Of a DNA stretch of 64,000 nt, positions 47,660 to 56,739 are shown in pieces. The notes under the pieces are model-generated. The model worked only from the letters and a program-made list of their open reading frames with translations, was not told where the DNA came from and did no database searches. The number at the start of each line of letters is the position of its first letter. The first letter of the stretch is position 1. A program made the translations under genes and the position numbers. The stretch lies in the NCBI RefSeq assembly GCF_011355085.1, contig NZ_VXCP01000026.1:37097-101096 (forward strand), read 5' to 3'. This stretch comes from Pseudomonas akapageensis. Lineage in GTDB: Bacteria > Pseudomonadota > Gammaproteobacteria > Pseudomonadales > Pseudomonadaceae.

Positions 47660-50600
47660 ATGCCCAGTACATCTACCAACGTGAACGGCACTGCGGCCAC
47701 TCAGTCACCCGCCGCGGGCACTCTCGGTGCGGGGCCGCATGATCGTTTTACCCAGCAGCGTGTGCCGTCGTGGTTGGCGGCCGCCAGTATCGAGCAGCGC
47801 CAAACATTGCGCGCAGCCATCGCACGCAGTGAGCGCAGCAAGCGTGAGGTACGCCAGGCGCTGGCCGGCTGGCAAGGGCTCAAGGCATTCGCCGAGCCTC
47901 TGTTGGCCGCCGCGCTGCTACGCGAATTCGGCTTCGTCCCCGACCTGGCATCCTCGATCTTTTTCCATGTGATTCGCAGTTCAAGGGCGGCGAGCAGCCG
48001 GCCGGGACCTATTCGCAAGGTGGTACGGCAAAGCTTGCTGCAGGCGGCAATGCAGAACTTCGGTGCGGATGAAACCTTCGACCACGGCACGGAGTTGCAG
48101 TCCGCCGATGGTCGTTCGATTGCCATTGGCCCCGATGCGTTCGCAAGGCTCTGTCGGGGCCTGGACCTGGGACTGCGCTATCAGGAACACCTGAAGCGGA
48201 TCTTCGAGCCAGTCTCGCAGCCGGGTGATGGGGTGGATTCAGCCCAATCCAATTTGCGCGCCACCCTGATGCACTGTCAGCGCAATGCGCTGTTGGCCCA
48301 GGCCAACCTGGCACTGCTTCGGGGGCACCTTGACCAGAGTGCTCATGACCTGTTGGTGACAGCCCTGCATTTTCGCCCTGCCCAGGGCTTCAAGGCGTAC
48401 TGGCTGAGCCTGTGGGGCCTGGCGCTCGACGAGGTGCTGCTGTTCGAGCTACCGGCGCCGGATGGCACCGAAGTCCAGCCTTGTCTGCTATACATCCCGG
48501 GCGACTCGCAGGGTACGTTCCATCAGTACACCTCGCGCAGTGCAGTCATGGAGGTATTGCGCGAGCGTCTGTGCAAGCGTCGCTATCAGTCGTTTTTCAG
48601 CCGTTTCGTTGGTCAGCGCAACCGACCGGCGTACTGGCACGAGGTCGAAAAAAGATTCAATGCCTTGCGCGTGACACATGGGAGCGTGATACAGCCCCTT
48701 GATGTCTCCAAAGTACGGCTGAACCTGGAGGCGCACCTGATCAGCGGCAACCTGTTGCGTCGTAATTACGACCGACATGTGTTGCGGATCAAGGACGACG
48801 CGCAGGTATTGGCGGTGCCGACCGCGCAGATCGACAGTCAGCAGCGCCTGGAGCGGGTGCAGCACTGGCTGGATATCGGCATGAACGTGCTCAATGCAGC
48901 CGCACTGTTCGTACCCACGCTCGGGTTGATCATGCTGCCGGTGGCCGGAGCGCAGTTGCTGGGCGATGTGTTTCATGGCATCGAAGCCTGGGAGGCCGAT
49001 GAGACCGACCTGGCCCTCGAGTACCTGACGGGGGTGGCCCAGAACCTCACATTGCTGGTTGCACTGGGCGCTGTGCACGCCGAGCCCTCGGTCGTTGCCG
49101 CAGGACGCTTCGTCGGTAGGCTGGAAGCGGTGACCTTGCCCGATGGTCAAGTGCGCCTATGGAAGCCTGATCTTTCGTTGTACCGCAGTGATGTCTTGCG
49201 AACGCCTGCGCTCAGGCCCAATGCACTGGGCCAATATGAAGTGTCAGGCAAGACCTGCGTATCCATGGATGGCCATTTGTACGAGGCGGCATTCGACAGT
49301 CGCTTGAAAAAGTGGCGAATTCAGCACCCCACCGATCCGCAGGCTTACCAGCCGCTGCTGGAGCACAACGGTATGGGCGCCTGGCATTATGTGGGTGAAA
49401 AGCCGGCGCAGTGGCCAACGCTCAAACTGATACGGCGCCTGGGATATGGGTTCGACGACCTGCCCGATGACAGCCTGCTGGCGCTTTGGCGGGTCAGTGG
49501 CGTCAGCGAGGCGAGTCTGTCGCGCATCCACACCAGCGGTTTGCCCACACCCGCGATTTTGCTTGATGTGCTTGAGGCGTATCGGCCCGGGCAGCCATTA
49601 CCGCACCTGCAGGCATCATCTCGGCAGGCGCGATTGAGCGGATTGCTGCAGCGTGACTTTCCCGGGTTGACCATCACCGGTGCCAATGAGCTGGTGGACC
49701 TCAGTCGATCGTCCGAACGCCTGCGAATGCTCAAGACCGGGCGCATTGCGTTGCGGCTGGGCGAAGGTGCGCGCGCTTACCTGCAACAGTCGCGGTTGAG
49801 CCAGGCACTGCTGGGTTTTTACTTCGATGAGCTGGTCAACATCGATACCCTTACCCTGGCCGTGCGCCAGCTCGAACAGCTGCCGGGCGGTACTCGGGAT
49901 TGGCACATCGATCCGTCGGTCAGTCCGGGCGCGCAACAGCAAGGTCTGTTTTCACGGCTGGTCGAAGCCATGCCGGAGTCCCGGCGACAGTTGCTGAAGC
50001 TGGAGGAGGCCGATGCCGCTGCAACCTTGCGTCGGTTGCTCGCCGATAAACTTGTCGCGCGGCGCAGCGATGCCGCGAAGATGCTCGGCATGCAGCCCTT
50101 GCGGCCGGTTTTTCGCGCTTTGCAACGGTTGTCCGGTGGACGACTGGGCTACCCGCTGGGCGGTGTGGTCGGCCGGCCGTTGATCGATATGGACCTGCGC
50201 CTGCAAGCGTTGTTCCCCAGTTACAGTGTCGCACGGCTTCACGAGTTCAAGGCCGGGTTGAGCCTTGCGCGGATCCCGCTGGCGACCGAGGTCAGTCGTC
50301 TTGAGCAGCAGTTGCGCGAACTCAAGGGCAGCCTGTCCGCCTGGGTCGAGCAAAACGGCACGGATGCCGTTGCGCGACGATTGTTGGCCGACAAGCTTGT
50401 GGATTGCTGGCAACGAAACCCACTGCCCGGCGCACGGGCCTACGCCTATGAGGGCTATCGCCTGGACATTTCCGAGCTGGAGGTTGGTGCGCTGCCGCCT
50501 ATTGGTGAAGGTTTCGAACATGTGACTGAACTGGCGCTCCATGACGTTGCTCTGGGTGACGACGGCGAGGCTTTCTTGCGCGGGTTCACAGGCGTTCGGG

Positions 50601-52267
50601 CACTGGTGCTGAACCAGACCGGCTTGACCACTATTCCCGAGGCAGTGCGCAACATGTCGCAGTTGCGCGAGCTGCTGCTGGCCGATAATCACATCCAGTT
50701 GACCACCGGCGCAGTTGCCAGCTTGCGTGACCTGCGCTTTCTGCACACGCTGGACCTGTCCGGAAATGGCCTTTCGGTGACGCTGGAAGTGCTTGAACAA
50801 CTGGCGCTGCTCAGGCAATTGCGCTCGCTGAACCTGGCCGGCAACGCGAGCCTGTTTCCTGCCGGTGCCTTTGGGCCAATTGCCGAACTGACCCAATTGA
50901 CCAAGCTCTACCTGTCGGGCAACTGGATCGTTCTGTTGCCAGCGGACGTGCAGGCCCTGGCCAGGTTGACCGAGCTTGAAATCCTCAGCCTGAATGACAA
51001 TCCCCTGGGGCTGGCACCCGATGTCTCGCAAATGCGTCATCTGGTTCAACTCAGCCTGGAAAACACCGGGCTGACCCAGTGGCCTGCGGGCTTGGCCCAT
51101 CTGGAAAGTCTCCACGCCGTCAACCTGAGTTTCAATCGGCTCGAGACGGTGCTGCCTGGCATGCAACGCATGTGGCATATCAACCTTGACGGTAACCCGC
51201 TTTCGGCTGAAGCGCTGCAGGACTTTGTCGCACGGGGCGGAAACTATCGCGCAGGACGCAGTGGTTCATCGGTTTCAAGCGCCGAGCAGGTTGCAGACAT
51301 CAGCGAATGGCTGCAGGGCGCCACGGATGAGCAGCGTGAGCGTTGGCAAGAGATGCAGGAGCAGGAGAGCGCACAACCCTTTTTCCGGGTGCTTCAACGT
51401 TTGCGGGACACGGCCGAGCATGATCCAGGCTCCCTCGCGTCACGACAGCGGGTCTGGGGCCTGCTCGATGCCGCTGCCGACTCCCATGATTTGCGCGAGC
51501 GTCTGTATGCCCTGGCACGAGGGGAGGAGACCTGCGCCGATCGGGCCGCGCTGGTCTTCAGCCAGCTGGAAGTCGAGCGTCGGGTCTACGACCTGCGTCT
51601 GGAGGCATTGCCTATCGAGGAGCACAACGAGCGGATGGCCAACCTGGCCAGGCAGCTGTTTCGGCTCGATGAAGTCGACATCGCGGCCAGGCGGATAATC
51701 AACCAATGGCGCAGGGCGGCGTCTGGGGACAATGTCGACGACATCGAAGTGCTGCTGGCGTTTCGAATCGGCCTGGCGCGATCACTGGAGTTGCCCGATC
51801 AACCGGCCAATGCGCTGTACCTGGACCTGGCCGAGCAGGTAACCCCGGCAATGCTGGATGAAACGGCGCAACTGATCCGCTCAAGGGAGCAAACCACGGC
51901 TTTGCCCCAGTGGGGCGTCCAGCAGGACTTCTGGATCGAGTTTCTCAAGTCCCGCTATGCCGCTGATTTCGAGAAGGCGGCACAACCCTGGCATCTTGGT
52001 CTGGAATATCTGGACGCCTGCCTGGAGACTGCGAATGTTCTGCCCGCTAACGTTTCGCAGGAGGGCCTGGGCGTAGTGGCCGAGTCTCTGGAAATGCCCT
52101 TGGACTCACTTTACGCCAATGGTGCGGTGCAGAAGGTTGCTATCAATGATGACCAGTATCTCAGGGCCATCCATGCGCTCAATCATTCCCAACAGCGAAG
52201 TGAGCGCGAATTGATCGGGCGTTTGACGGAGCAGGTATTAAAAGTAACCGTCAATATCCCTGCTTGA
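47660..52267 (+). CDS. Dermonecrotic-toxin-like protein with LRR and NEL E3 ubiquitin ligase domain (toxin 3)
   Basis: A 1535-residue paralog of toxin 2 with the same layout: a Ser/Thr/Ala/Gly-rich first 30 residues, N-terminal body with GWQGLKAFAEPLL, hydrophobic hairpin at about 404-470 (ALFVPTLGLIMLPVAGAQLLG), about ten leucine-rich repeats over ~954-1190 (LTKLYLSGNWIVLLP, LEILSLNDNPLGLAP), and a NEL domain from ~1211. The catalytic C1292 stands in ETCADRAALVFSQLEVE, and the SspH/IpaH-like blocks LFRLDEVDIAARRI, DIEVLLAFRIGLARSLEL and LIRSREQ follow in order. NEL domains transfer ubiquitin onto host proteins chosen by the repeats; that is family knowledge. The N-terminus would suit a type III signal, but no secretion gene is in the window. 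The gene is intact. It is transcribed away from cysI. Confidence 0.88.
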   Translation: MPSTSTNVNGTAATQSPAAGTLGAGPHDRFTQQRVPSWLAAASIEQRQTLRAAIARSERSKREVRQALAGWQGLKAFAEPLLAAALLREFGFVPDLASSIFFHVIRSSRAASSRPGPIRKVVRQSLLQAAMQNFGADETFDHGTELQSADGRSIAIGPDAFARLCRGLDLGLRYQEHLKRIFEPVSQPGDGVDSAQSNLRATLMHCQRNALLAQANLALLRGHLDQSAHDLLVTALHFRPAQGFKAYWLSLWGLALDEVLLFELPAPDGTEVQPCLLYIPGDSQGTFHQYTSRSAVMEVLRERLCKRRYQSFFSRFVGQRNRPAYWHEVEKRFNALRVTHGSVIQPLDVSKVRLNLEAHLISGNLLRRNYDRHVLRIKDDAQVLAVPTAQIDSQQRLERVQHWLDIGMNVLNAAALFVPTLGLIMLPVAGAQLLGDVFHGIEAWEADETDLALEYLTGVAQNLTLLVALGAVHAEPSVVAAGRFVGRLEAVTLPDGQVRLWKPDLSLYRSDVLRTPALRPNALGQYEVSGKTCVSMDGHLYEAAFDSRLKKWRIQHPTDPQAYQPLLEHNGMGAWHYVGEKPAQWPTLKLIRRLGYGFDDLPDDSLLALWRVSGVSEASLSRIHTSGLPTPAILLDVLEAYRPGQPLPHLQASSRQARLSGLLQRDFPGLTITGANELVDLSRSSERLRMLKTGRIALRLGEGARAYLQQSRLSQALLGFYFDELVNIDTLTLAVRQLEQLPGGTRDWHIDPSVSPGAQQQGLFSRLVEAMPESRRQLLKLEEADAAATLRRLLADKLVARRSDAAKMLGMQPLRPVFRALQRLSGGRLGYPLGGVVGRPLIDMDLRLQALFPSYSVARLHEFKAGLSLARIPLATEVSRLEQQLRELKGSLSAWVEQNGTDAVARRLLADKLVDCWQRNPLPGARAYAYEGYRLDISELEVGALPPIGEGFEHVTELALHDVALGDDGEAFLRGFTGVRALVLNQTGLTTIPEAVRNMSQLRELLLADNHIQLTTGAVASLRDLRFLHTLDLSGNGLSVTLEVLEQLALLRQLRSLNLAGNASLFPAGAFGPIAELTQLTKLYLSGNWIVLLPADVQALARLTELEILSLNDNPLGLAPDVSQMRHLVQLSLENTGLTQWPAGLAHLESLHAVNLSFNRLETVLPGMQRMWHINLDGNPLSAEALQDFVARGGNYRAGRSGSSVSSAEQVADISEWLQGATDEQRERWQEMQEQESAQPFFRVLQRLRDTAEHDPGSLASRQRVWGLLDAAADSHDLRERLYALARGEETCADRAALVFSQLEVERRVYDLRLEALPIEEHNERMANLARQLFRLDEVDIAARRIINQWRRAASGDNVDDIEVLLAFRIGLARSLELPDQPANALYLDLAEQVTPAMLDETAQLIRSREQTTALPQWGVQQDFWIEFLKSRYAADFEKAAQPWHLGLEYLDACLETANVLPANVSQEGLGVVAESLEMPLDSLYANGAVQKVAINDDQYLRAIHALNHSQQRSERELIGRLTEQVLKVTVNIPA

Positions 52268-52343
52268 GTTATGGACAATGCTGAACTTAACTGCAGAGCG
52301 TGACATGTGCATTCCCCAATAAGAAATCACAAGAGGCGATGCA

Positions 52344-52457
52344 ATGGGAAACTCGACCAAGGCAAGGAAAAGCGACAGCACTGTTGATGCATGGGCAATT
52401 CTGTTTCTGATCATCCTGGCGGTATCGACTGCGGTGTACTGGGTCAGCCACCAGTAG
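52344..52457 (+). CDS. 37-residue single-pass membrane protein
   Basis: A very short gene with AGAGGCG a few bases before its ATG. The product starts MGNSTKARKSDSTVDAWA, then has one hydrophobic segment (ILFLIILAVSTAVYWV) and ends SHQ. I recall near-identical short proteins in other pseudomonads, always unannotated. The positive N-terminus suggests an N-in topology. It lies between toxin 3 and DUF2970. Confidence 0.7.
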   Translation: MGNSTKARKSDSTVDAWAILFLIILAVSTAVYWVSHQ

Positions 52458-52519
52458 CGGCTAAAGCATGCGCGCGACAACGGCACCGCCGGCAGGGAGA
52501 CCTGCGGGCGGTTTGCCGT

Positions 52520-52738
52520 TCAGGCCACGACCAGATGCAACACCAGCTTCACCACGCCGATCAGTACCAGCACGAACAGCACAGTGAATAGCACACCCAG
52601 GGCAATGAAGTGGCCGGGCTTGCCGTGGGTGAAGTCGCGGGCGCGATTCCTGGCGCTTTGCACGCCGAAGGCGGCAGCGATGACGCTGTGCAGCATTTGC
52701 CAGAAGGTCGGTGGCTTGTGTTGAGCGGGGTCGTCCAT
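52520..52738 (-). CDS. DUF2970 family membrane protein
   Basis: A 72-residue protein with a PPTFWQMLHSVIAAAFGVQS start, a cluster of basic residues, and one C-terminal hydrophobic helix (FIALGVLFTVLFVLVLIGVVKLVLHLVV). This is the DUF2970 pattern; function unknown. It lies just upstream of metH's 3' end and is convergent with the small membrane protein. Confidence 0.85.
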   Translation of the reverse strand: MDDPAQHKPPTFWQMLHSVIAAAFGVQSARNRARDFTHGKPGHFIALGVLFTVLFVLVLIGVVKLVLHLVVA

Positions 52739-52802
52739 GAGGGGCTCCTGATGGCTGGGGTGATGCCATCAGTGTAGGCCTTTGAAGGGCCTTTGGCCCT
52801 TA

Positions 52803-52870
52803 TCGCGGGCAAGCCCGCTCCCACAGGTTTCGCACAACACCTACCCCTGTGGAAGCTGGCTTGCCAGCGA
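52803..52870. repeat. REP pair, CGGGCAAGCCCGCTCCCACAG type
   Basis: TCGCGGGCAAGCCCGCTCCCACAGG and an opposed CCTGTGGAAGCTGGCTTGCCAGCGA form two hairpins about 20 bases apart. This is the common Pseudomonas REP class, different from the GTTCCCACGC elements. It stands between DUF2970 and the end of metH. Confidence 0.8.
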
Positions 52871-52891
52871 TCGACCGCAAAGCAGTCGCAA

Positions 52892-55800
52892 TCAGTTGTC
52901 ATACCCCAGGTTAGGCGACAACCACCGCTCACTCACCGCCAGATCCTGGTGCTTGCGCCCCGAATAACTCTGCACCTGGTCCTTGTCGATCTTGCCCACG
53001 GCAAAGTACTGCGCCTGCGGATGGGCGAAATACCAGCCGCTCACAGCCGCCGCCGGGAACATGGCGTAATGCTCGGTCAGGGTCACGCCGCTCTGGCCAT
53101 TGTCGTCCAACAATTCGAACAAGGTGCCTTTCTCGGTGTGATCAGGGCACGCCGGGTAACCCGGGGCAGGGCGGATCCCCATGTATTGTTCCTTGATCAG
53201 CGCGTCGTTATCCAGTTGCTCATCCTTGGCGTAACCCCAGTGCTCTTTACGCACCTGCTGGTGCAGCCACTCGGCGCAGGCTTCGGCCAGGCGGTCAGCC
53301 AGGGCCTTGACCATGATCGAGTTGTAGTCGTCGCCCTTGTCCTGGTAAGCCTTGGCCACTTCCTCGGCGCCGATGCCGGCGGTGGTGATGAAGCCACCGA
53401 CATAGTCTGTCACGCCACTTTCCCTGGGCGCGACGAAGTCGGCCAGGGAGAAGTTCGGCTTGCCATCGGTCTTGATGGTCTGCTGGCGCAGGTGATGCAG
53501 ACGCGCCAGGGGCTTGCCGTCATCGCCGTAGACTTCAATGTCGTCGTCCTGCACCTGGTTGGCCGGCCAGAAGCCGAAGGTGGCGCGGGCGCTGATCAGC
53601 TTCTCGTCGATCAGCTTGCGCAGAATTTCCTGGGCGTCGGCGTACAGCGCGGTGGCCGCTTCACCGACCACTTCGTCGGTGAGGATGCGCGGGAACTTGC
53701 CGGCCAGGTCCCAGGAGATGAAGAACGGCGTCCAGTCGATGTACTCGGCCAGAACGTTCAGGTCGATATTGTCCAGCACCTTGACCCCGGTGAAGGTCGG
53801 CTTGACCGGCTGGTAGCTGCTCCAGTCGAAGTTGGCCTTGGCCGCGATGGCTGCCGGGTAGCTCAGGCGCTCGGTGCGGGCGCTGCGGTTGGCGGTGCGT
53901 TCGCGCACTTCGATGTATTCCAGGCGGGTCTTCTCGACGAAGGCCGGCTTCAACTCCCTGGACAGCAGTTGCGTGGCCACGCCCACGGCGCGCGAGGCGT
54001 CGGTGACATAGATGACGGCGTCATTGCTGTACTTGGGCTCGATCTTCACCGCCGTGTGCGCCTTGGAGGTGGTCGCGCCGCCGATCATCAGCGGCAGGTG
54101 GAAGTTCTGGCGCTGCATCTCGCGAGCCACGTGGACCATCTCGTCGAGCGACGGGGTGATCAATCCGGACAGGCCGATGATGTCGCACTTCTGCTCGCGG
54201 GCGGTCTGCAGGATCTTCTCCGCCGGGACCATCACGCCCAGGTCGACGATGTCGTAGCCGTTACAGCCCAGGACGACGCCGACGATGTTCTTGCCGATGT
54301 CATGCACGTCGCCCTTGACCGTGGCCATGAGGATCTTGCCCTTGGCTTCGGGCTTGTCGCCTTTTTCCGCTTCGATGAACGGGATCAGGTGGGCTACCGC
54401 CTGCTTCATCACCCGTGCCGACTTGACCACCTGGGGCAGGAACATCTTGCCGGCGCCGAACAGGTCGCCGACCACGTTCATACCGCTCATCAACGGGCCT
54501 TCGATGACTTCGATGGGGCGCGCGCACTGCTGGCGGCACTCTTCGGTGTCTTCGACGATAAAGGCGGTGATGCCCTTGACCAGAGCATGCTCAAGGCGCT
54601 TGCCGACCGGCAGCGAGCGCCACTCTTCGTTTTCCACTTCCTTGACCGCGCCGCCACCCTTGTAGTCGTCGGCGATGGCCAGCAGGGCGTCGGTGCCTTC
54701 CGGGGTGCGGTTGAGCACCACGTCCTCGACCTTCTCGCGCAGGGTCTGCGGGATCTCGTCGTAGATCTCCAGCTGACCGGCGTTGACGATGCCCATGGTC
54801 AGGCCGTTCTGGATCGCGTGGTAGAGGAACACCGAGTGGATCGCTTCGCGCACCGGGTTGTTGCCACGGAAGGAGAACGACACGTTGGACACACCGCCAG
54901 AGGACAATGCGTAGGGCAGGTGATCGCGGATGTAGGCGCAGGCTTCTATGAAGTCCACGGCGTAGTTGTTGTGCTCTTCGATACCAGTGGCGACGGCGAA
55001 GATGTTCGGGTCGAAGATGATGTCTTCCGGCGGGAAGCCCACTTCATTGACCAGGATGTCGTAGCTGCGCTGGCAGATCTCGCGCTTGCGTGCGGCGGTG
55101 TCGGCCTGGCCGACTTCGTCGAAGGCCATCACCACCACGGCGGCGCCGTAGCGCTTGCACAGCTTGGCGTGATGCTTGAAGGCCTCGACGCCTTCCTTCA
55201 TCGAGATCGAGTTGACGATGCCCTTGCCCTGGATGCATTTGAGGCCCGCTTCGATCACCTCCCACTTGGAGGAGTCGATCATGATCGGCACGCGCGAAAT
55301 GTCCGGCTCACCGGCGATCAGGTTGAGGAACTTGACCATGGCCGCCTGGGAATCGAGCATCCCTTCGTCCATGTTGATGTCGATCACCTGGGCACCGGCC
55401 TCGACCTGCTGCAGGGCGACTTCCAGGGCCTCGGTGTAGTTTTCTTCGCGGATCAGCCGGGCGAACTTGGCGGAACCGGTGATGTTGGTGCGCTCGCCGA
55501 CGTTGACGAACAGCGAGTTGCGATCGATGGTGAACGGCTCAAGGCCGGACAGGCGACAGGCTTTCGGAATGTCCGGGATGACCCGCGGCGGGTACTTGGC
55601 CACCGCTTCGGCAATGGCCTGGATATGGCCCGGGGTGGTACCGCAGCAACCGCCGATGATGTTGAGGAAGCCGCTGGCGGCGAACTCTTCGACCACCACG
55701 GCCATCTCCGCCGGGGTCTCGTCGTACTCGCCGAAGGCGTTCGGCAGGCCGGCGTTGGGGTGCGCCGAAACATGGGTGCCGGCCTTGGTCGACAGCTCTT

Positions 55801-56584
55801 CCAGGTAGGGGCGCAGGTCCTTGGCGCCGAGGGCACAGTTCAGGCCCACCGAGATCGGGTTGGCATGGCGCACCGAGTTCCAGAACGCTTCGGTGGTCTG
55901 CCCGGACAGGGTCCGGCCGGAGGCGTCGGTGATGGTGCCGGAGATCATGATCGGCAGTTCGACGCCGTCTTCCTCGAACACCTGCTGCACGGCGAAGATC
56001 GCTGCCTTGGCGTTGAGGGTGTCGAAGATGGTCTCGATCAGGATCAGGTCGGCACCGCCCTCGATCAGGCCACGGGTGGCCTCGACGTAGTTTTCCACCA
56101 GCAGGTCGAAGGTGACGTTGCGGTAGCCCGGGTCGTTGACGTCCGGGGAGATCGAGCAGGTGCGGCTGGTCGGGCCCAGTACGCCGGCAACGAAGCGCGG
56201 CTTGTCGGGGGTTTCCAGGGTCTTGGCGTCGCACACCTGGCGGGCGATGCGTGCACCTTCCACGTTCAGCTCATAGACCAGCGCTTCCATGCCGTAGTCG
56301 GCCTGGGAAATCTGGGTGGCGTTGAAGGTGTTGGTTTCGAGAATGTCGGCGCCGGCGTCCAGGTAGGCTTTCTCGATGGCCGCGATGACGTCCGGGCGCG
56401 ACAGCAGCAACAGGTCGTTGTTGCCCTTGACGTCGCTCGGCCAGTCGGCGAAACGCGTGCCACGATAGTCGTGTTCCTCCAGGCGGTAGCTTTGGATCAT
56501 AGTACCCATGCCGCCATCGAGTATCAGAATGCGCTCTTTGAGGGCTTGCTGAAGTGCTTGGAGACGAGCGCTGCGGTCAGACAT
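52892..56584 (-). CDS. metH: Cobalamin-dependent methionine synthase
   Basis: A 1230-residue enzyme that methylates homocysteine using methylcobalamin and methyltetrahydrofolate. The zinc ligands of the homocysteine domain are C250, C313 and C314 (GGCCGTTPG). The pterin domain follows, then the cobalamin domain with the base-off ligand H761 in DVHDIGKN, and the C-terminal SAM-reactivation domain. All four modules are complete. The leader upstream is short and holds no cobalamin riboswitch that I can see. Its cofactor could be supplied by the cobalamin operon at the right end of the window. Confidence 0.98.
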   Translation of the reverse strand: MSDRSARLQALQQALKERILILDGGMGTMIQSYRLEEHDYRGTRFADWPSDVKGNNDLLLLSRPDVIAAIEKAYLDAGADILETNTFNATQISQADYGMEALVYELNVEGARIARQVCDAKTLETPDKPRFVAGVLGPTSRTCSISPDVNDPGYRNVTFDLLVENYVEATRGLIEGGADLILIETIFDTLNAKAAIFAVQQVFEEDGVELPIMISGTITDASGRTLSGQTTEAFWNSVRHANPISVGLNCALGAKDLRPYLEELSTKAGTHVSAHPNAGLPNAFGEYDETPAEMAVVVEEFAASGFLNIIGGCCGTTPGHIQAIAEAVAKYPPRVIPDIPKACRLSGLEPFTIDRNSLFVNVGERTNITGSAKFARLIREENYTEALEVALQQVEAGAQVIDINMDEGMLDSQAAMVKFLNLIAGEPDISRVPIMIDSSKWEVIEAGLKCIQGKGIVNSISMKEGVEAFKHHAKLCKRYGAAVVVMAFDEVGQADTAARKREICQRSYDILVNEVGFPPEDIIFDPNIFAVATGIEEHNNYAVDFIEACAYIRDHLPYALSSGGVSNVSFSFRGNNPVREAIHSVFLYHAIQNGLTMGIVNAGQLEIYDEIPQTLREKVEDVVLNRTPEGTDALLAIADDYKGGGAVKEVENEEWRSLPVGKRLEHALVKGITAFIVEDTEECRQQCARPIEVIEGPLMSGMNVVGDLFGAGKMFLPQVVKSARVMKQAVAHLIPFIEAEKGDKPEAKGKILMATVKGDVHDIGKNIVGVVLGCNGYDIVDLGVMVPAEKILQTAREQKCDIIGLSGLITPSLDEMVHVAREMQRQNFHLPLMIGGATTSKAHTAVKIEPKYSNDAVIYVTDASRAVGVATQLLSRELKPAFVEKTRLEYIEVRERTANRSARTERLSYPAAIAAKANFDWSSYQPVKPTFTGVKVLDNIDLNVLAEYIDWTPFFISWDLAGKFPRILTDEVVGEAATALYADAQEILRKLIDEKLISARATFGFWPANQVQDDDIEVYGDDGKPLARLHHLRQQTIKTDGKPNFSLADFVAPRESGVTDYVGGFITTAGIGAEEVAKAYQDKGDDYNSIMVKALADRLAEACAEWLHQQVRKEHWGYAKDEQLDNDALIKEQYMGIRPAPGYPACPDHTEKGTLFELLDDNGQSGVTLTEHYAMFPAAAVSGWYFAHPQAQYFAVGKIDKDQVQSYSGRKHQDLAVSERWLSPNLGYDN

Positions 56585-56739
56585 AGGACTACCTGATAGG
56601 GCGAATGCAAAAGATGCCGAATCATAACAAACCTGCGCGGTATTTAAGCATGCATACCCTTTTCATGAATTTCGCTCAAGTTGAAGGGTGTCGCCCACGG
56701 GTAGAATCGTCGAGCTTTTAAATTTCAGGACACCGGCAC

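Noticed and set aside
40635..52267. Composite transposon around cysI
   Set aside because: The flanking elements are diverged toxin coding genes, with no transposase, terminal repeats or target duplication visible.
52793..56596. A 1267-codon open frame on the plus strand opposite metH
   Set aside because: It is the mirror of a high-GC gene; metH has all its catalytic motifs in order and the antisense product has a composition (H, V, D, G rich) with no motif.
56585..56739. Cobalamin riboswitch upstream of metH
   Set aside because: The leader is only about 150 bases between divergent genes and lacks the conserved B12 boxes.
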